This document shows, one piece after another, positions 1 to 11,486 of a stretch of 64,000 bases of DNA. The notes beneath the pieces were generated by a model. It made no database searches. It saw only the letters and a program-made list of their open reading frames with translations, and was not told the DNA's origin. The position numbers and the translations under genes are program-made. Position 1 is the stretch's first letter, and each line of letters begins with the position of its first letter. The DNA is from Colias croceus (taxonomy: Eukaryota > Arthropoda > Insecta > Lepidoptera > Pieridae): assembly GCF_905220415.1 (NCBI RefSeq), contig NC_059553.1:9510501-9574500 (forward strand), in the 5' to 3' direction.

Positions 1-554
1 ATCAATTATTGAACACATTGTTCGCAGCCACATAAATTCAGGTGTTTCATTTTTTTACCAGAATCTTACAAGTAAATAAAGGCTCGAAAATAATTTTTTA
101 ACCTTTAGGTTTATAGAGAGCGGGTTCCTGCGGTAACAAAAACAAAATATAGGCACCGGAAATTGACAACCTTTACTCTAAAAAGGTGTTAAAATAGATT
201 TCCAAAAATAAAACAAGGGAGAACATTTCTGTATCATCATTTCAACATAAAATTGGTAAGCTTACAGAATACTCGTGTTTCCACCTGTGTTTGCTCACAG
301 TTTGCGCCTAAACCAACAACTTGTAACCTCCCGTTTAAATAAACAGTGCTTACAAAACGTAGTACTATATATTTTATACGGAATGTCGTTTGTTTGCATT
401 GCCTCTTTAGAAGAGTCGTGTGAACATAACTATAGTGCCTGAGGTACTGGGTTCGATCAGTCGAGCGGTATACGATATTTCCGTTTGGAATTTTCCATAC
501 GTCGATGTTCTTCACGTTGAAATACTGACCTATTTTTATATGACATCTTAGCTC
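1..554. other. AT-rich sequence, nothing recognised
   Basis: No repeat or gene recognised. The 92-codon minus-strand reading frame here has no recognisable motif and is treated as chance. Confidence 0.4.
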
Positions 555-700
555 CTACACTAAAGCTAAAGAATTTGTATGTTACGCCTTCACACAACAA
601 CTGCTGAACGGATTTTCATGAAATTCGGCACACACATAGAGGGCAACTTGGATGGGATAGTTTACACCGCCGCCATTTAAATGCTTTGACAATGCGAAGG
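555..700 (+). repeat. Hel-C-like Helitron fragment
   Basis: Contains the 'CTGCTGAACGGATTTTCATGAAATT' style body and 'AGAGGGCAACTTGGAT' block of the Hel-C group, but no GC-rich CTAG terminus, so it is a truncated or decayed copy. Confidence 0.5.
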
Positions 701-1044
701 GAGCTGTTGGCGAAAAGGAACTTAGTTCTTAAATAATAGCATAGTTATGTAGACCATCATACATACTATATACATAATATTATATACCAGTACCAGTATA
801 GATTCTAAGCAAATCCTTAACTAATTACGTCGTAAAATTTATCTCGTAGTTTCTAAGGTTAGTCACCCCAGTCAATGATTCAGCTTATTTGAGATACCCA
901 ATAACCTTATCTATGTGACCTAGATGAAAAGAATCCATCGTTATTACTAGCGACACGCCCCGGCTTTGTATGGGTACAATACGATTAAATATACTACGCT
1001 ATATTATGGGTGTACTTATCCCTACATCCGACAGACATCTAATA

Positions 1045-1279
1045 TCTAATATATATTATAAAGGCGAAAGTTTGTAAGTATGGATGTATGGATGTTTGTT
1101 ACTCTTTCACGTAAAAACTACTGAACCGATTACAATGAAAATTAGCACACATATAGAGTAACATATAGGGTAACTTGGATTAACACATAGGATAGTTTTT
1201 ATCCCGGAAATCCCACAGGAACGGGAACTATACGGGTTTTCCTTTGCAAACGCGGGCGAAGCCGCGGGCGGAAGTCTAG
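1045..1279 (+). mobile_element. Non-autonomous Helitron, Hel-C
   Basis: Starts TC (TCTAATATATATTATAAAGG), carries the GGAACGGGAACTATACGGG body and ends in the GC-rich hairpin GCGGGCGAAGCCGCGGGCGG followed by CTAG, with T next. No coding capacity. Confidence 0.75.
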
Positions 1280-1425
1280 TCGGAAATATTTGTATAATTA
1301 CCCATGTAATGATGATGTTAAACCATACATATCTTTATTCTTTCAACTACACGAAAAGACACCTCTCATATTATTATGCCCATCCTTATGAAACACTAGC
1401 AATGTCGCACGGTAAGCTAGTTTAT

Positions 1426-1761
1426 AGGCGGGTCCACACTGAGCGAGAAGGCTCGCGTAGCATTTTGCTACGCGTAACGTTTTTGGAACGAAATTCTTTA
1501 TCGCGTGTTGCGAAAGGGGGCTAGACTGAATTAAGACCAAAAGTTGAAACGACACTTTATGCAATAGTTGTAAGCCGTGCGGCGTGCACGCATTTCTCTG
1601 TCTATCTCTTTCTCTCTCATAGAAAGCAAGTCAGTTATTTTAGTAACTTCGTTCCATCCGAGAGAGGTGTGAACAAGGGACGCCTCCCTTGTTCACACCT
1701 CTCAGTTTTTATCGCGTAGTAATTGCCTCGCGAGGCTGCTTGCTCTGTGTGGACCCGCCTA
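1426..1761. mobile_element. MITE, family R (AGGCGGGTCCACAC ends)
   Basis: Both ends carry the inverted 14-mer AGGCGGGTCCACAC, followed inward by a related GAGC..GAGGCTCGCG block. About 336 bp, non-coding. A second member is at 19266-19768. The superfamily is not assigned because no clear target duplication was found. Confidence 0.65.
1662..1703. repeat. Perfect hairpin inside the family R MITE
   Basis: Arms of 19 bp (1662-1680 and 1685-1703), perfectly complementary, loop CGCC. Sits in the middle of the MITE. Confidence 0.9.
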
Positions 1762-2707
1762 ATAACATTAGTTCCAGTATCGTGGGCCACAGAACGTGCC
1801 ACTAAGTTAATAGTTGTTCGAATATGCGGGATAAGGTCCGGGAATAAATTATGGAATTTACGTGGGTGCTGATAGCACGGTTTTGTGGGATACGGGTCAT
1901 AGAGTATGGGGCCAGATGCGGACTTTGGTAGGAATGTTTTGTGATGTGTGGAAATGGGTTACTGAAATGAATATAATTTAATTAGGTATTTTGAATCTTT
2001 TTTATATTTGAAATCTGTATTGTTATAGTAATTATGTGTGCTCTTTTATCTGAGATGTATATGATGAGGAAATTGTTCTTTTTAACTTGCAAAATAATTG
2101 GCTTTATATCAACTACAAGATACAGTTAATTCTATATTGTATACTCAAAAACATACAAGTTATCTTAATTTCTTTAAATTTATTAGTAGAAAATAGTTCA
2201 CGTTTAAAAATTAAATTTGACATTTTAAATAAACAAGAACCTCAATAATTTAAATAATCTTTGACCAAACGAGATTAGACGCGTTTCTAACCTGACGCAA
2301 AGCTTTAACTATCGCTATAATATGAATAAGCCCAAATTTTCTCTTAATTAACTTACTAGCCGAAATCATTTGTTATTTCACTATTCTCTATTGTGAGAAC
2401 AATAGAGTTGATATATGCAAAACAATATGGATGGAAAATTGTCATAAATATTTTATGTGTTCGGATTTGCTTTTAGTTCACTACTAACAGGCTGTCAAAT
2501 GAATAAAATAGACTAAATTATGAATGTATTTTAAACAAATATATTACATAAATATACGCAATAATTTTATGGAGATTAGTTGGTAAGTTTGTACCGAGAT
2601 GTAGATAATTTACATTTTATATTGTTTTAAGTTTATAAGAAAATATTACCCACGTTAACAGAACATCTACTTCTTTTCTATGCTCTATATTTAGTGGAAA
2701 ACTGACA
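1762..2707. other. Unassigned AT-rich interval
   Basis: No gene, terminal motif or repeat recognised. Confidence 0.4.
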
Positions 2708-2891
2708 TCTATACTAATATTTTAATGCTGAAAAATTTGTTTGTTTGAACGCGCTAATCTCAGGAACTACTGGTCCGATTTGAAAAATTATTTCGGCGTT
2801 AGACAGCCCATTTATCGAGGAAGGCTATATATCATCACGCTAAGCCCAACAGGAGCGGAGCAATGCGGGTGAAACCGTGGGGCACAGCTAG
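2708..2891 (+). mobile_element. Non-autonomous Helitron, Hel-A (Lep1-like)
   Basis: Begins TCTATACTAATATTTTAATG after A and ends GGGGCACAGCTAG before T. The internal TTTGTTTGTTTGAACGCGCT and 'GAGGAAGGCTATA' blocks are shared with other Hel-A copies. Confidence 0.8.
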
Positions 2892-3182
2892 TACTATATA
2901 ATATTAAAAAAACTTAATAATAATCCTTAAATAAAATTAAATGGTCTACCAAATCTTACATGAAATAATGTCTAAGACCTTTAAGTATATATACTCGTAG
3001 ACTAAACTAAGTCAGCAGGATCGTGACCCCAAAACTTAGACCGTATGAAGGAAGTTTATTGCAAATACATGTTATAAAGCAAATGTTGTATTTCGTTATT
3101 AATACTTTTATTTTAGTTGTGTGTCTATTGCAGAAAAAAAATATTTAAAAAAATATATTAAAGTGAAACTCAAACGTTTATT

Positions 3183-3388
3183 TCACTACATAGTATAAAA
3201 CAAAGTCGCTTTCTGTGTCCCTATGTCCCTATTTCCCTATGTCCCTTTGTACGCTTAAATCTTTAAAACTACGTGACGGATTTTGATACGGTTTTTTTTT
3301 AATAGATAGAGTGATTCAAGAGGAAGGTTTTAGTATATAATTTATTAGGTTTTAGACAAAGCGGACGAAGCCGCGGGCGGTAAGCTAG
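3183..3388 (+). mobile_element. Non-autonomous Helitron, Hel-D
   Basis: Begins TCACTACATAGTATAAAAC, contains the 'CTATGTCCCT' repeats, an AATAGATAGAGTGATTCAAG block and the 3' hairpin plus GGTAAGCTAG, followed by T. Confidence 0.8.
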
Positions 3389-4161
3389 TATTAAATAAGG
3401 CTATTCTAGGAGCACTTTTAAATCGTCATAACATTAACCACGGGAAGGCAATTTCTATACTCCGTACACTGTTGCTACTTCTTGGGAACTCGTACTGAGT
3501 CCCCACAATAAATGTCACTAAGTAGGAAAGTATCCGAAAATTTTTTACCGAATTCAATTTTCCAATTAGCGTTTCGAACATCCAACAAAACTCTCGACCC
3601 ATCTTAAAAACAACGTGACCTATTCCTGGCATAGTACTTAACCCTTCGTTGATAAGACGGACCATTGCTTTTAACACAAATTGAAATCCATTTTACGCAG
3701 TCATAAATAGCCTTTCAGGGTGAACAGATTTAAACTAATCGTTAAATTTTTTCCAATACCCAAGCGGCATGCAATCTCCGGTACTTAGTGTTACCGCCAT
3801 TAAAGAAACATTCACCCTGGCCCATATTTTTATTCTTTTCACAGGAAGGTAGACATGGCTCTCCTTTAGTAAGGAACTTTTTCTTCTACACTATGATATT
3901 TTAGTTTAACTTATTTATCAAGAAAGTCATGAAAATAACGTTCTTTATCAAGAAAAATATAAAGTCAACATAATCATGGCTTGCTCTTAAATATTTGATA
4001 TTATTTAATAATAATGTAATGAATTAACGCTTACCTCGTGTTCACCCAGAAAAAATACAGCTTTTGCCAATCAATAATAATGAAGCTCCTAAAATGAAAG
4101 AAAGAAAGAAAAAACATTTATTTATCAGGGACAGCACAACAAACACACACATACATAGGCA
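3389..4161. other. Unassigned interval with a short (GAAA)n tract
   Basis: An 83-codon minus-strand frame at 3426-3677 has no recognisable motif. A short GAAA microsatellite lies near 4096-4113, about 50 bp before the next Helitron. Confidence 0.4.
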
Positions 4162-4342
4162 TCACAACATAGTATAAAACAAAGTCGCTTTCTCTGTCCC
4201 TATGTCCCTTAGTATGTTTAAATCTTTAAAACTACGCAACGGATTTTGATGCGGTTTTTTTAATAGATAGAGTGATTCAAGAGGAAGTTTTTAGTATATA
4301 ATGTTTTAGACAAACCGGGCGAAGCCGCGGGGGGTAAGCTAG
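4162..4342 (+). mobile_element. Non-autonomous Helitron, Hel-D
   Basis: Begins TCACAACATAGTATAAAAC after A; ends GGGGGGTAAGCTAG before T. Same internal blocks as the other Hel-D copies. Confidence 0.8.
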
Positions 4343-5183
4343 TAAAAAATAAAATGAGAAATATAATTGTTTATGTGAATTATAAGTCACGTTCTAGCAT
4401 GAAAATGCCTCGCTTCTTACCAAAAGGAGATTGAATGATTGAAGATTTTCTATAACTGCGGTGGTCATATTTGTCCGACTGATCAGGCGGTCAGCACATC
4501 ATCATCAGGCTCATTTTAGGCTATAATAACATTTTTCTATACTTAAACATATTTCTTCAGATATTTTCAGAAATAAAATATTTTTCTCGATCAATTAAAG
4601 AATGTTTAGGCTCTATATTTTTATATAGTCAATATTCTTAGTATTGCTTCCAAAATATGCAATACTACCTAGTAACATACCCCCAATATTTCTACTAATT
4701 CTTCTCTACCACTATTCTACTACCTCTCCTAACAATAATTATACAGAACCACAGAGCACTAAACAGTAAGTACAGAACGTTGCCACAGTCCTCTCAAGTC
4801 TAGATGGCCGAGATAAACTTGTTCTAACAAAGTGCGAGATGAGAATCCTTCTTTTAATTAAAAACGGTTTCTTGAGTCGTGACGAAGTGACACTTTTCCT
4901 GCTAGGACTCTTATTCCTGGATTTTAATTACCTATTTGGAAAACTGTGTCTTAAATGCCAGTGTTTGCAAGTAGGTTAGGACTTGCTTGGTTTTTATTTT
5001 CGTTTTAGTGTGTTACATAATAATGTATGGAACACGTATTCTTTGAGTAGGTATGGTGTGATTTAAATGTTATTAATAAATTGGTACAACATTTTAGGAA
5101 GTTTTTGTATAAAGTTATATGAATTGTTTTCTTTTCATTCTTTGAACTTCATAGTTATTTCATAGTTCATAGTAAGGAGATAT
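4343..5183. other. Unassigned interval
   Basis: AT-rich. Contains a short CATCATCATCAGG tract near 4499, of the sort found at decayed LINE 3' ends. No gene recognised. Confidence 0.35.
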
Positions 5184-5392
5184 TTTTGACGTGACAACGT
5201 CTTATAATTCGATAGAGCCGGCTGCACGCATGAAAAAACATGACTCATGCGGCGTTACCTCGCTCTGAGGCATTCCGTGGCCTTGAAGTGCAAGCGAGAG
5301 CGCGGAACGAGCGACAAAGAAGCACAATCGTACGTTGTCACGTTCAACTATCGTCAGTAAAAAGACTTTACCTACAGACAACCAATTTTTTT
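5184..5392 (+). mobile_element. MITE-like element, family E
   Basis: One end is TTTGACGTGACAACGTCTTA. The inverted form ACGTTGTCACGTTCAAC lies near the other end, followed by an ACAGACAACCAATTTTTTT tail. The core is CpG-rich and shared with the copies at 16205 and 31113. Confidence 0.65.
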
Positions 5393-5412
5393 CGTCAAAT
5401 ATTTATGCAATA

Positions 5413-5601
5413 CTAACGGTAAGCCCCAGCTTCGCCCGTGGTACATATTATTTCGCAATAAAAGGTAGCCTATGTTCTTTCTCAGGGTCTAAAGATTGTC
5501 TGTGCCAAATTTCATCAAAATCGGTTGAGAGGTTTAAGCGGGAAAGCGTAACAGACAGACAGAGTTACTTTCGCATTTATATAATATTATATAAGTAGGG
5601 A
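5413..5601 (-). mobile_element. Non-autonomous Helitron, Hel-B
   Basis: Reverse-strand copy: CCCCAGCTTCGCCCGTGGTA at the left is the complement of the Hel-B 3' end (terminal tetranucleotide mutated to TTAG), and CAGACAGACAGAGTTACTTT..GGGA at the right is the complement of its TC start. Confidence 0.65.
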
Positions 5602-6092
5602 TGCATATCATTTATGCACTAAGCATATCAGATTCATGTTCTTTTTTCCACTTGTAGGTACATTGTATCAAAGAATTCTAGTTTCAGTACAATTAAAATG
5701 TTCTGAAAATTCATTATCATCATCATTTTGAGTCTATACTATCGCTTATGTTAGGTATGTCCTTTATTTTTTGTTATAATTCATTACTTTAATAACAAAA
5801 CAAAATTAAAAGGAAATAAATTGTGAATTATTATTGTTGATAGAATGAGAGCTTTTAATTTGGTTTTAAAATAATCTTATACAATCGGCGGCGTAATTGA
5901 TAGAAAATCTTCTCGTTAAAAAGATAATTTGAGTTTATTCAACGGATCTTGTTGACGCAATTTCGTAATTTTTTGCGAACATTTTTAGGATTCCAAAGTT
6001 TATCTAACGTGCTGTTTTTTTAATGTTAAATAACTAGTATTATATTATAATTATGTGATTAAAGTATTGTATAATTAATGTCAACTTTATTA

Positions 6093-6266
6093 TCTATACT
6101 ATCTTATTATAAAGAGGAAAGGTATGTATGTATGGTTTTCACGCATAAACTACTGGACCGATTTTGATGAAATTTGGCACTGATAATTTTTAGACCCAGA
6201 GAAAGAACATAGGCTACCTTTTATTGCGAAATATGTACCACGGGTGAAGCCGGGGCGGACCGCTAG
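6093..6266 (+). mobile_element. Non-autonomous Helitron, Hel-B
   Basis: Begins TCTATACTATCTTATTATAA after A; ends GGGGCGGACCGCTAG before T. The 'GACCCAGAGAAAGAACATAGG' body is Hel-B type. Confidence 0.75.
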
Positions 6267-6648
6267 TTTCTTATATTATTGCAATGTAATTTTGTTTTCC
6301 ACTTGCATTAGGAAAATAACTGCAAAAAATCTGAAAATCTTACAACAGCGGCATAATGTAGTTGATTAAGATTATCATCAACACCCTAAGAGCTCTTCAT
6401 AACCGATAAAACTTCATAAATTAAAAGTCACTTAATAACTAATTACTCGTCGAATAAGCACACACCGAGATTGCTGGGTGGCTATTCTCAAACCCTTCGT
6501 CGTTATGTGTTTATGTACCGTATCGGGGGGCTATTATGTGTACTATCATTTCGTTGTCAGGGTTATGAAATGTGTTTTTCTATATGTAGTTAATAGTATG
6601 AATTGTAGTTGTTGGTGAATGGAACTAAAAAGAAATATAGTAGCATCA

Positions 6649-6826
6649 TCCTAGCCTTATAATATAAAAATGAATACCAAAATGTGTTGGTAAGCGCATA
6701 ACAATGAGAACGCCTGAACCGATTTCGTTAATTCTTTTTTTATTATATTCCTTGAAGTACAAGGATGGTTCTTATGTAGAGAAAACGTAAATATGTACCA
6801 CGAGCGAAGCCGGGGCGGCCCGCTAG
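6649..6826 (+). mobile_element. Helitron with Hel-B 3' end and a different 5' module
   Basis: The 3' end is GGGGCGGCCCGCTAG. The 5' two thirds do not match other Hel-B copies; they match the element at 50518-50684 (shared block around 'TATATTCCTTGAAGTAC'). Confidence 0.7.
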
Positions 6827-6827
6827 T

Positions 6828-7027
6828 AGTATTATAAATGCGAAAGCTTGTTGTTTGTTACTCCTTCAAACAAAAACTGCTGAACCAATTTTCATGAAAT
6901 TTGACAAACATATAGAGCGTTACTTGGATTAACACATAGGATAGGTTTTATTCAGTAAAACCCACAGGAACAGGAACTAAGCAGGTTTTCTCTGAAAACG
7001 TGGGCGAAGTCGCGGGCGGAAAGGTAG
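6828..7027 (+). mobile_element. Hel-C Helitron directly abutting the previous copy
   Basis: Starts one base after the CTAG of the preceding element (AGTATTATAAATGCGAAAG) and ends GCGGGCGGAAAGGTAG, so its terminal CTAG is mutated. The Hel-C body ACAGGAACAGGAACTAAGCA is visible. Confidence 0.65.
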
Positions 7028-7291
7028 TATATTATTGTATTAATGACATAATTATATTTATTGATAGGATATAAATATCGGGCTTTGAACATGTACATAT
7101 TCGCTCTGTACAGGTTTTTACAGCCAACGCAAGAGTGTAAAATAACTAATATTCATGTTAATTAATACAGTTCATATTTGTACGACAGTGCCTGACAAAA
7201 CAACGCGCCAGAAAGTTTCATTAGTTTCATAACAATAAATAAATAAAAAACGTAATGAACTCTACAGAAAATAGAAACAATGAACAAAAAG

Positions 7292-7453
7292 ACGTGTGGC
7301 ACTCGGGGACTGCCGCGGTAAAGCTATTGCATAGCATGCCTTCAAGCCACACCTCCGAGCTCGTCGGAGTGGGCAGCGTGAGGTTTTTTCGTTACAGAAT
7401 TTCTCGATTCGGTCCCCGCGCTCAAGCCCGCGATAGAAGCTATACAATAGCTA
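7292..7453 (-). mobile_element. Short repeat, family F
   Basis: One end carries GTGTGGCACTCGGGGACTGC; the other carries the near-palindromic AGCTATACAATAGCT. Relatives are at 37322, 43924 and 55915. Reading frames through it are not genes. Class (SINE or MITE) is uncertain. Confidence 0.6.
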
Positions 7454-8113
7454 AAAAAACACGCAGTAAAAGTAATCTATATAGAAAACTAAAGCAATGT
7501 ACAAATAAATACATTATCAATTATTCACACTCCGCGAAACAGCCACTAAAATATTTAGCCAGCAATTATAAGTTTTATCTACATTACACTTGGAACGCAA
7601 AAAGTTAAATAGGCAATCTATACGAATTCCAACCCGTTAAGGGCCTTGTTAATTGACCTCAGCGTATATAACCCTTAAACGCTGATATAGGCCTGACGGT
7701 TAACCCTTTCTTTTGATACAAGACGAATTCAACCCTTAGCAATGGTATTACGATCGATTTTATCTCGAAAACGGTTTCTTAATACGAAATTAAAGTGGCC
7801 TTTGTGAAACACCAGCAATATTGCTTAATTATTAAGATTTTAGTATTGTAATTGTTGAAATTGAACAATTTTGGCATTTAGTTTGAGTGTTAAGTCAGTT
7901 AATGGTTAAATTGGTGTAAAATATCAATTGAATATTTAGTAGTCGCTTTATAGTCTTGAAATTCAATAAAGACAATAATAGTACTATAAACCCGCACTTT
8001 ATGGATATTAATTCAACTACTGAACACAATTTGATGAAATCGTTTAAAAGTAGAAACTAATTTTCAATGTTTAAAAAAACCTTTCCGAAGACGGTTATAA
8101 TTTTATACATATA
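7454..8113. other. Unassigned AT-rich interval
   Basis: No gene or repeat boundary recognised. Confidence 0.35.
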
Positions 8114-8475
8114 AGGGTGATACTATACGAGCGGTTTTCCCGCCGCGGGAATCCGCTTCTGAACCGCACTAGTCACAATTTAATATGAAAGTTGTATGCT
8201 GCATACTACACTGCGCGGTTTGCCGTCGCGGTTCACAGGCGGGACAAATTCGACCGCCGCATGCAGCGTCAAACCGCCGCTGATAACCGGCGCTTTAAAC
8301 TACACGGGCGGTTTCCCACTACGTTACATCATTCGGCGCGGGACCTTGGCGCTCGCTCGTGATGTTCAAATGAACAGAAAACAGCGATAAACCGCGTCCC
8401 GTGTAGTTTAATGGTCTGCGGCAGCTTTGGCGAGCGGATTCAGCGGCGGGAAAACCGCTCGTATATTATCACCCT
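8114..8475 (+). mobile_element. MITE, family G, copy 1
   Basis: Starts AGGGTGATACTATACGAGCG after TA and ends in the inverted form, so it has its own terminal inverted repeats of roughly 40 bp with a few mismatches. GC-rich and CpG-rich. An inner foldback (AAACTACACGGG near 8298, CCCGTGTAGTTT near 8398) lies inside. The TA flank would fit a Tc1/mariner-type element but this is not proven. Confidence 0.8.
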
Positions 8476-8516
8476 AAAATTAGGGTGATACTATACGAGC
8501 GGTGCACCCTAAAATT
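8476..8516. repeat. Junction with a 29-bp mini-foldback and 35-bp direct repeat
   Basis: Between the two inverted MITE copies lies AAAATT, then a 29-bp unit starting AGGGTG and ending CACCCT (8482-8510), then AAAATT again. Viewed otherwise, 8470-8504 and 8505-8539 are identical 35-bp direct repeats. Confidence 0.85.
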
Positions 8517-8873
8517 AGGGTGATACTATACGAGCGGTGTTCCCGCCGCGGGAATCCGCTCTCCAAAGCTGCCGCAGACCATCAAACTACACGGGACGCG
8601 GTTTATCGCTGTTTTCTGTTCATTTGAACATCACGAGCGAGCGCCAAGGTCCGAATGATGTAACGTAGCGGGAAACCGCCCGTGTAGTTTAAAGCCCCGG
8701 TTATCAGCGGCGGTTTGACGCTGCATGCGGCGGTCGAATTTGTCCCGCCTGTGAACCGCGACGGGAAACCGCGCATTGTAGTATGCAGCATACAAATTTC
8801 ATATTAAATTGTGACTAGTGCGGTTCGGAAGCGGATTCCCGCGGCGGGAAAACCGCTCGTATAGTATCACCCT
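8517..8873 (-). mobile_element. MITE, family G, copy 2, inverted
   Basis: Reverse complement of copy 1 over its whole length with a small number of mismatches and a 6-bp indel (GGCGCG present near 8335 in copy 1 only). Followed by TA, so the outer pair of ends is AGGGTGATACTATACGAGCG with TA on both sides. Confidence 0.85.
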
Positions 8874-9631
8874 TAAAGAAAATGCCTCAATTCATAAAAA
8901 GGTATAAACCGAATTTCAAAGAACAAAAATACGTGACGAATAAACGTCAAATTAAATTTAAACCTTTTACCAAAGAGGTTTCATCTAATGATAAATTATG
9001 GCGGTTTTCTGATTCGGCCACACAAGCGAGAACACTGAAAATATGTACACTGACTGATGTACGCGGATGCTCGGTGAAGATCGCAACCGGCTGACGCCTT
9101 TGGCTACTAGTATTAACAACATATTAACACATAAAACCTTTGATGATAGAAATGTTTGATAACAGTTTGATCGTTTGATGATTTATCTACATTCTTAGTA
9201 ACCCCTTAAGAACAATTTGTTCCACAAATAAATAGTAATTCTACGAAATATTACCAAACCCAAATCCTATTTACAAATAAATCCAAGAATCTGACATCGA
9301 CAATTTGATTTACAGCTGACTTCTACAGATATAAAGTAAACAGTATCAAAAGACCGAAAGAGACGATATCAAAAAGATATCTGGAGAACGTCAAAGTCAT
9401 TTCATATCGAGGTTTTATAGGCCGGGAGCTTGCGGCGGAAATATTACAGACATTTTATATTATGATAAGCGGAAATCAAGATAGTTTCTTAGAAATAAAA
9501 TTTTCTGAATGTTATCATCCAAAACTATAATAAATAACGTAAGTATTTGTATCCAAGGTAACAAAGTTACGTTAGAAACAGCTCATTGAAATATACATAA
9601 GTTGTATACAGTTCTTGATACCTAAATTTTA
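8874..9631. other. Unassigned interval
   Basis: A 70-codon plus-strand frame (8882-9094) starts immediately after the palindrome. It is rich in Lys and Phe and I do not recognise it; probably chance. Confidence 0.3.
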
Positions 9632-9851
9632 TTAAAAAATTGGTTGTTTGTAAAGTAGACTTACGATCGAGATGTTTACGTGATAACGTCTTATTATGAG
9701 ATGAGACGCTCCAGGTGAGACGGGAGATCGGTCCGTCTCTCTCTCGTTATACCTGCGATCGCGCTCGTGAGGTTTTGGTGTGACACAAGTTTCTGAACAT
9801 GTCACCCGACTAAAACGATTTTAAAGACGTTATCACGTCAAAATGTTTTTT
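9632..9851 (-). mobile_element. MITE-like element, family E, different core
   Basis: Ends match family E (AAAAAATTGGTTGTTTGTAAA at left, GACGTTATCACGTCAAAAT at right) but the core (GAGACGGGAGATCGGTCCGT) differs from the 5184/16205/31113 copies. Confidence 0.6.
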
Positions 9852-10430
9852 TATTATACATATCTATATTGGGTATAAGTGGTTAATCTTCCTTTCTGTG
9901 GTACTAAACAAGATCTAAAGCATCGACCAGCATTTCATGTATCTTTTAAGGTATACTGTATGTGACAATATAATTCTCTACAAATACTTTCCGATTTGGA
10001 ATCTCCTCTCCCCTCCTCCCCCTAAACTTTAAGCAGTCGCCTTATTTTCATTCTATCTTTGACTCTATCTTCTTATCAACATCAACTTTAAACGAAATAA
10101 CAATCATCAAGTAAAACATCCGCCTGCTCCTGGCCTAATCCCCCTACGAGACGTTCCAAATAACCAGGAAATAACCCGGATAACTGAAGAATGGAATTTT
10201 ATCGAACACTTATTGTCTTACTAAGAATGTAATATAGTCACTATGGTAAATTTTTCGCGTGCCTCGAATTACAGAGGGTGTAACTGCTAAAAAAAGGTTT
10301 TGGAAAAGGGTAGGATTTAAAAGAGATTGTAATAAAAGGGATTGTATAAAAACAATGCAACTACTCGACACAAACGCATAAACAAATATTTAGAAGTACA
10401 TTTAAGAAAATGTGTATAAGATTAGGTATA
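9852..10430. other. Unassigned interval
   Basis: Contains a pyrimidine-rich patch near 10005-10025. No gene recognised. Confidence 0.35.
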
Positions 10431-10643
10431 TCTATACTAATATTATAAAGCTGAAGAGTTTGTTTGTTTCTTTGTATGTTTGTTTGAACACGCTAATCTC
10501 AGGAACTACTGGTTCGGTTTGAACAATTCTTTCGGTGTGAGATAGCCTATTTATCGAGGAAGGTTATAAGCTACCACATATTATCATCACGCTAAGACCA
10601 CCAGGAGTCGATCAATGCGAGTAAAACCACAGGGCACAGCTAG
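10431..10643 (+). mobile_element. Non-autonomous Helitron, Hel-A (Lep1-like)
   Basis: Begins TCTATACTAATATTATAAAG after A; ends GGGCACAGCTAG before T. Complete-looking copy. Confidence 0.85.
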
Positions 10644-11293
10644 TTATAGATATTGACCAGCTTTTATTGTTAAGCTGCTATTATTAACATTTATTTTGTT
10701 GGTACTTTGTGAGAGTATCTTTATCTTATTAACTTCATATTAATATAAATACTTTTTATAAAAGGCTACTTAAAATACACGATACTAAAGACTATAATAT
10801 AGAGCATGATTCATACAATATAATAATATTGTGTGTATGTTCATGTACAACATTACAACTACATATTATTAAAATTGATATTAGTATACTGATTATTTTA
10901 ATAGGTACCTATCTCAATTCACGAACTTTTATTTTTTTCATACAAACTCATTCTTATCCTCACAAACAAAAACCCCCAATCCATTAAAACCATACGTCAC
11001 TATTATCCAGAAACAACCAATAGTTCACGGCCACAATAAATCACACATGATCCATCTCAGTTATTCAAATCACGGGCCCGCAATAAAAAAACGCCAGTCT
11101 GTTTCTGGAACTTTCTGATTTACGAGCGAGCCCTGTGAATCCGCGAATACATGTCAACGAAATGTATCCGACTATTTTTGGAGCGAAGTTTCGGAAAAAA
11201 ATCATAGTTTTTACCGCTTTAAAGTCTTACGTATACGTAATCGTTCTGAAAATCCGTTCAATACCTAATTCTGTTTTACAATATATTATAGAA
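10644..11293. other. Unassigned interval
   Basis: AT-rich. The reading frame at 11135-11350 runs into the next Helitron and is not a gene. Confidence 0.35.
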
Positions 11294-11486
11294 CTAGCTG
11301 TGCCGCGCGGTTTCATCCGCGTTGCTCCGCTCCTGTTGGTCTTAGCGTGATAATATATAGCCTTTATTACTCGTGGATAATGTAGCTTTCAAATGGTGAA
11401 AGAATTTTTAAAAGGTCCAGCAGTTTATGAGCCTATTCATTACAATCAAACAAACAAAGTTTTCCTCTTTATAATATTAGTGTAGA
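11294..11486 (-). mobile_element. Hybrid Helitron: Hel-A 3' module, foreign 5' module
   Basis: Left side is CTAGCTGTGCCGCGCGGTTT plus GCTCCTGTTGGTCTTAGCG, the complement of the Hel-A 3' end. The right part (ATGTAGCTTTCAAATGGTGA through TTAGTGTAGA) instead matches the 5' module of the elements at 44530 and 56461. Confidence 0.75.

Noticed and set aside
7255..7608. 117-codon plus-strand reading frame
   Set aside because: Its middle is the family F repeat; the same peptide-like string appears in other F copies, so it is a repeat artefact.
8196..8791. Nearly identical 64- and 62-codon frames on opposite strands
   Set aside because: They are the same stretch of the family G MITE read in its two inverted copies; no start context or domain supports a gene.
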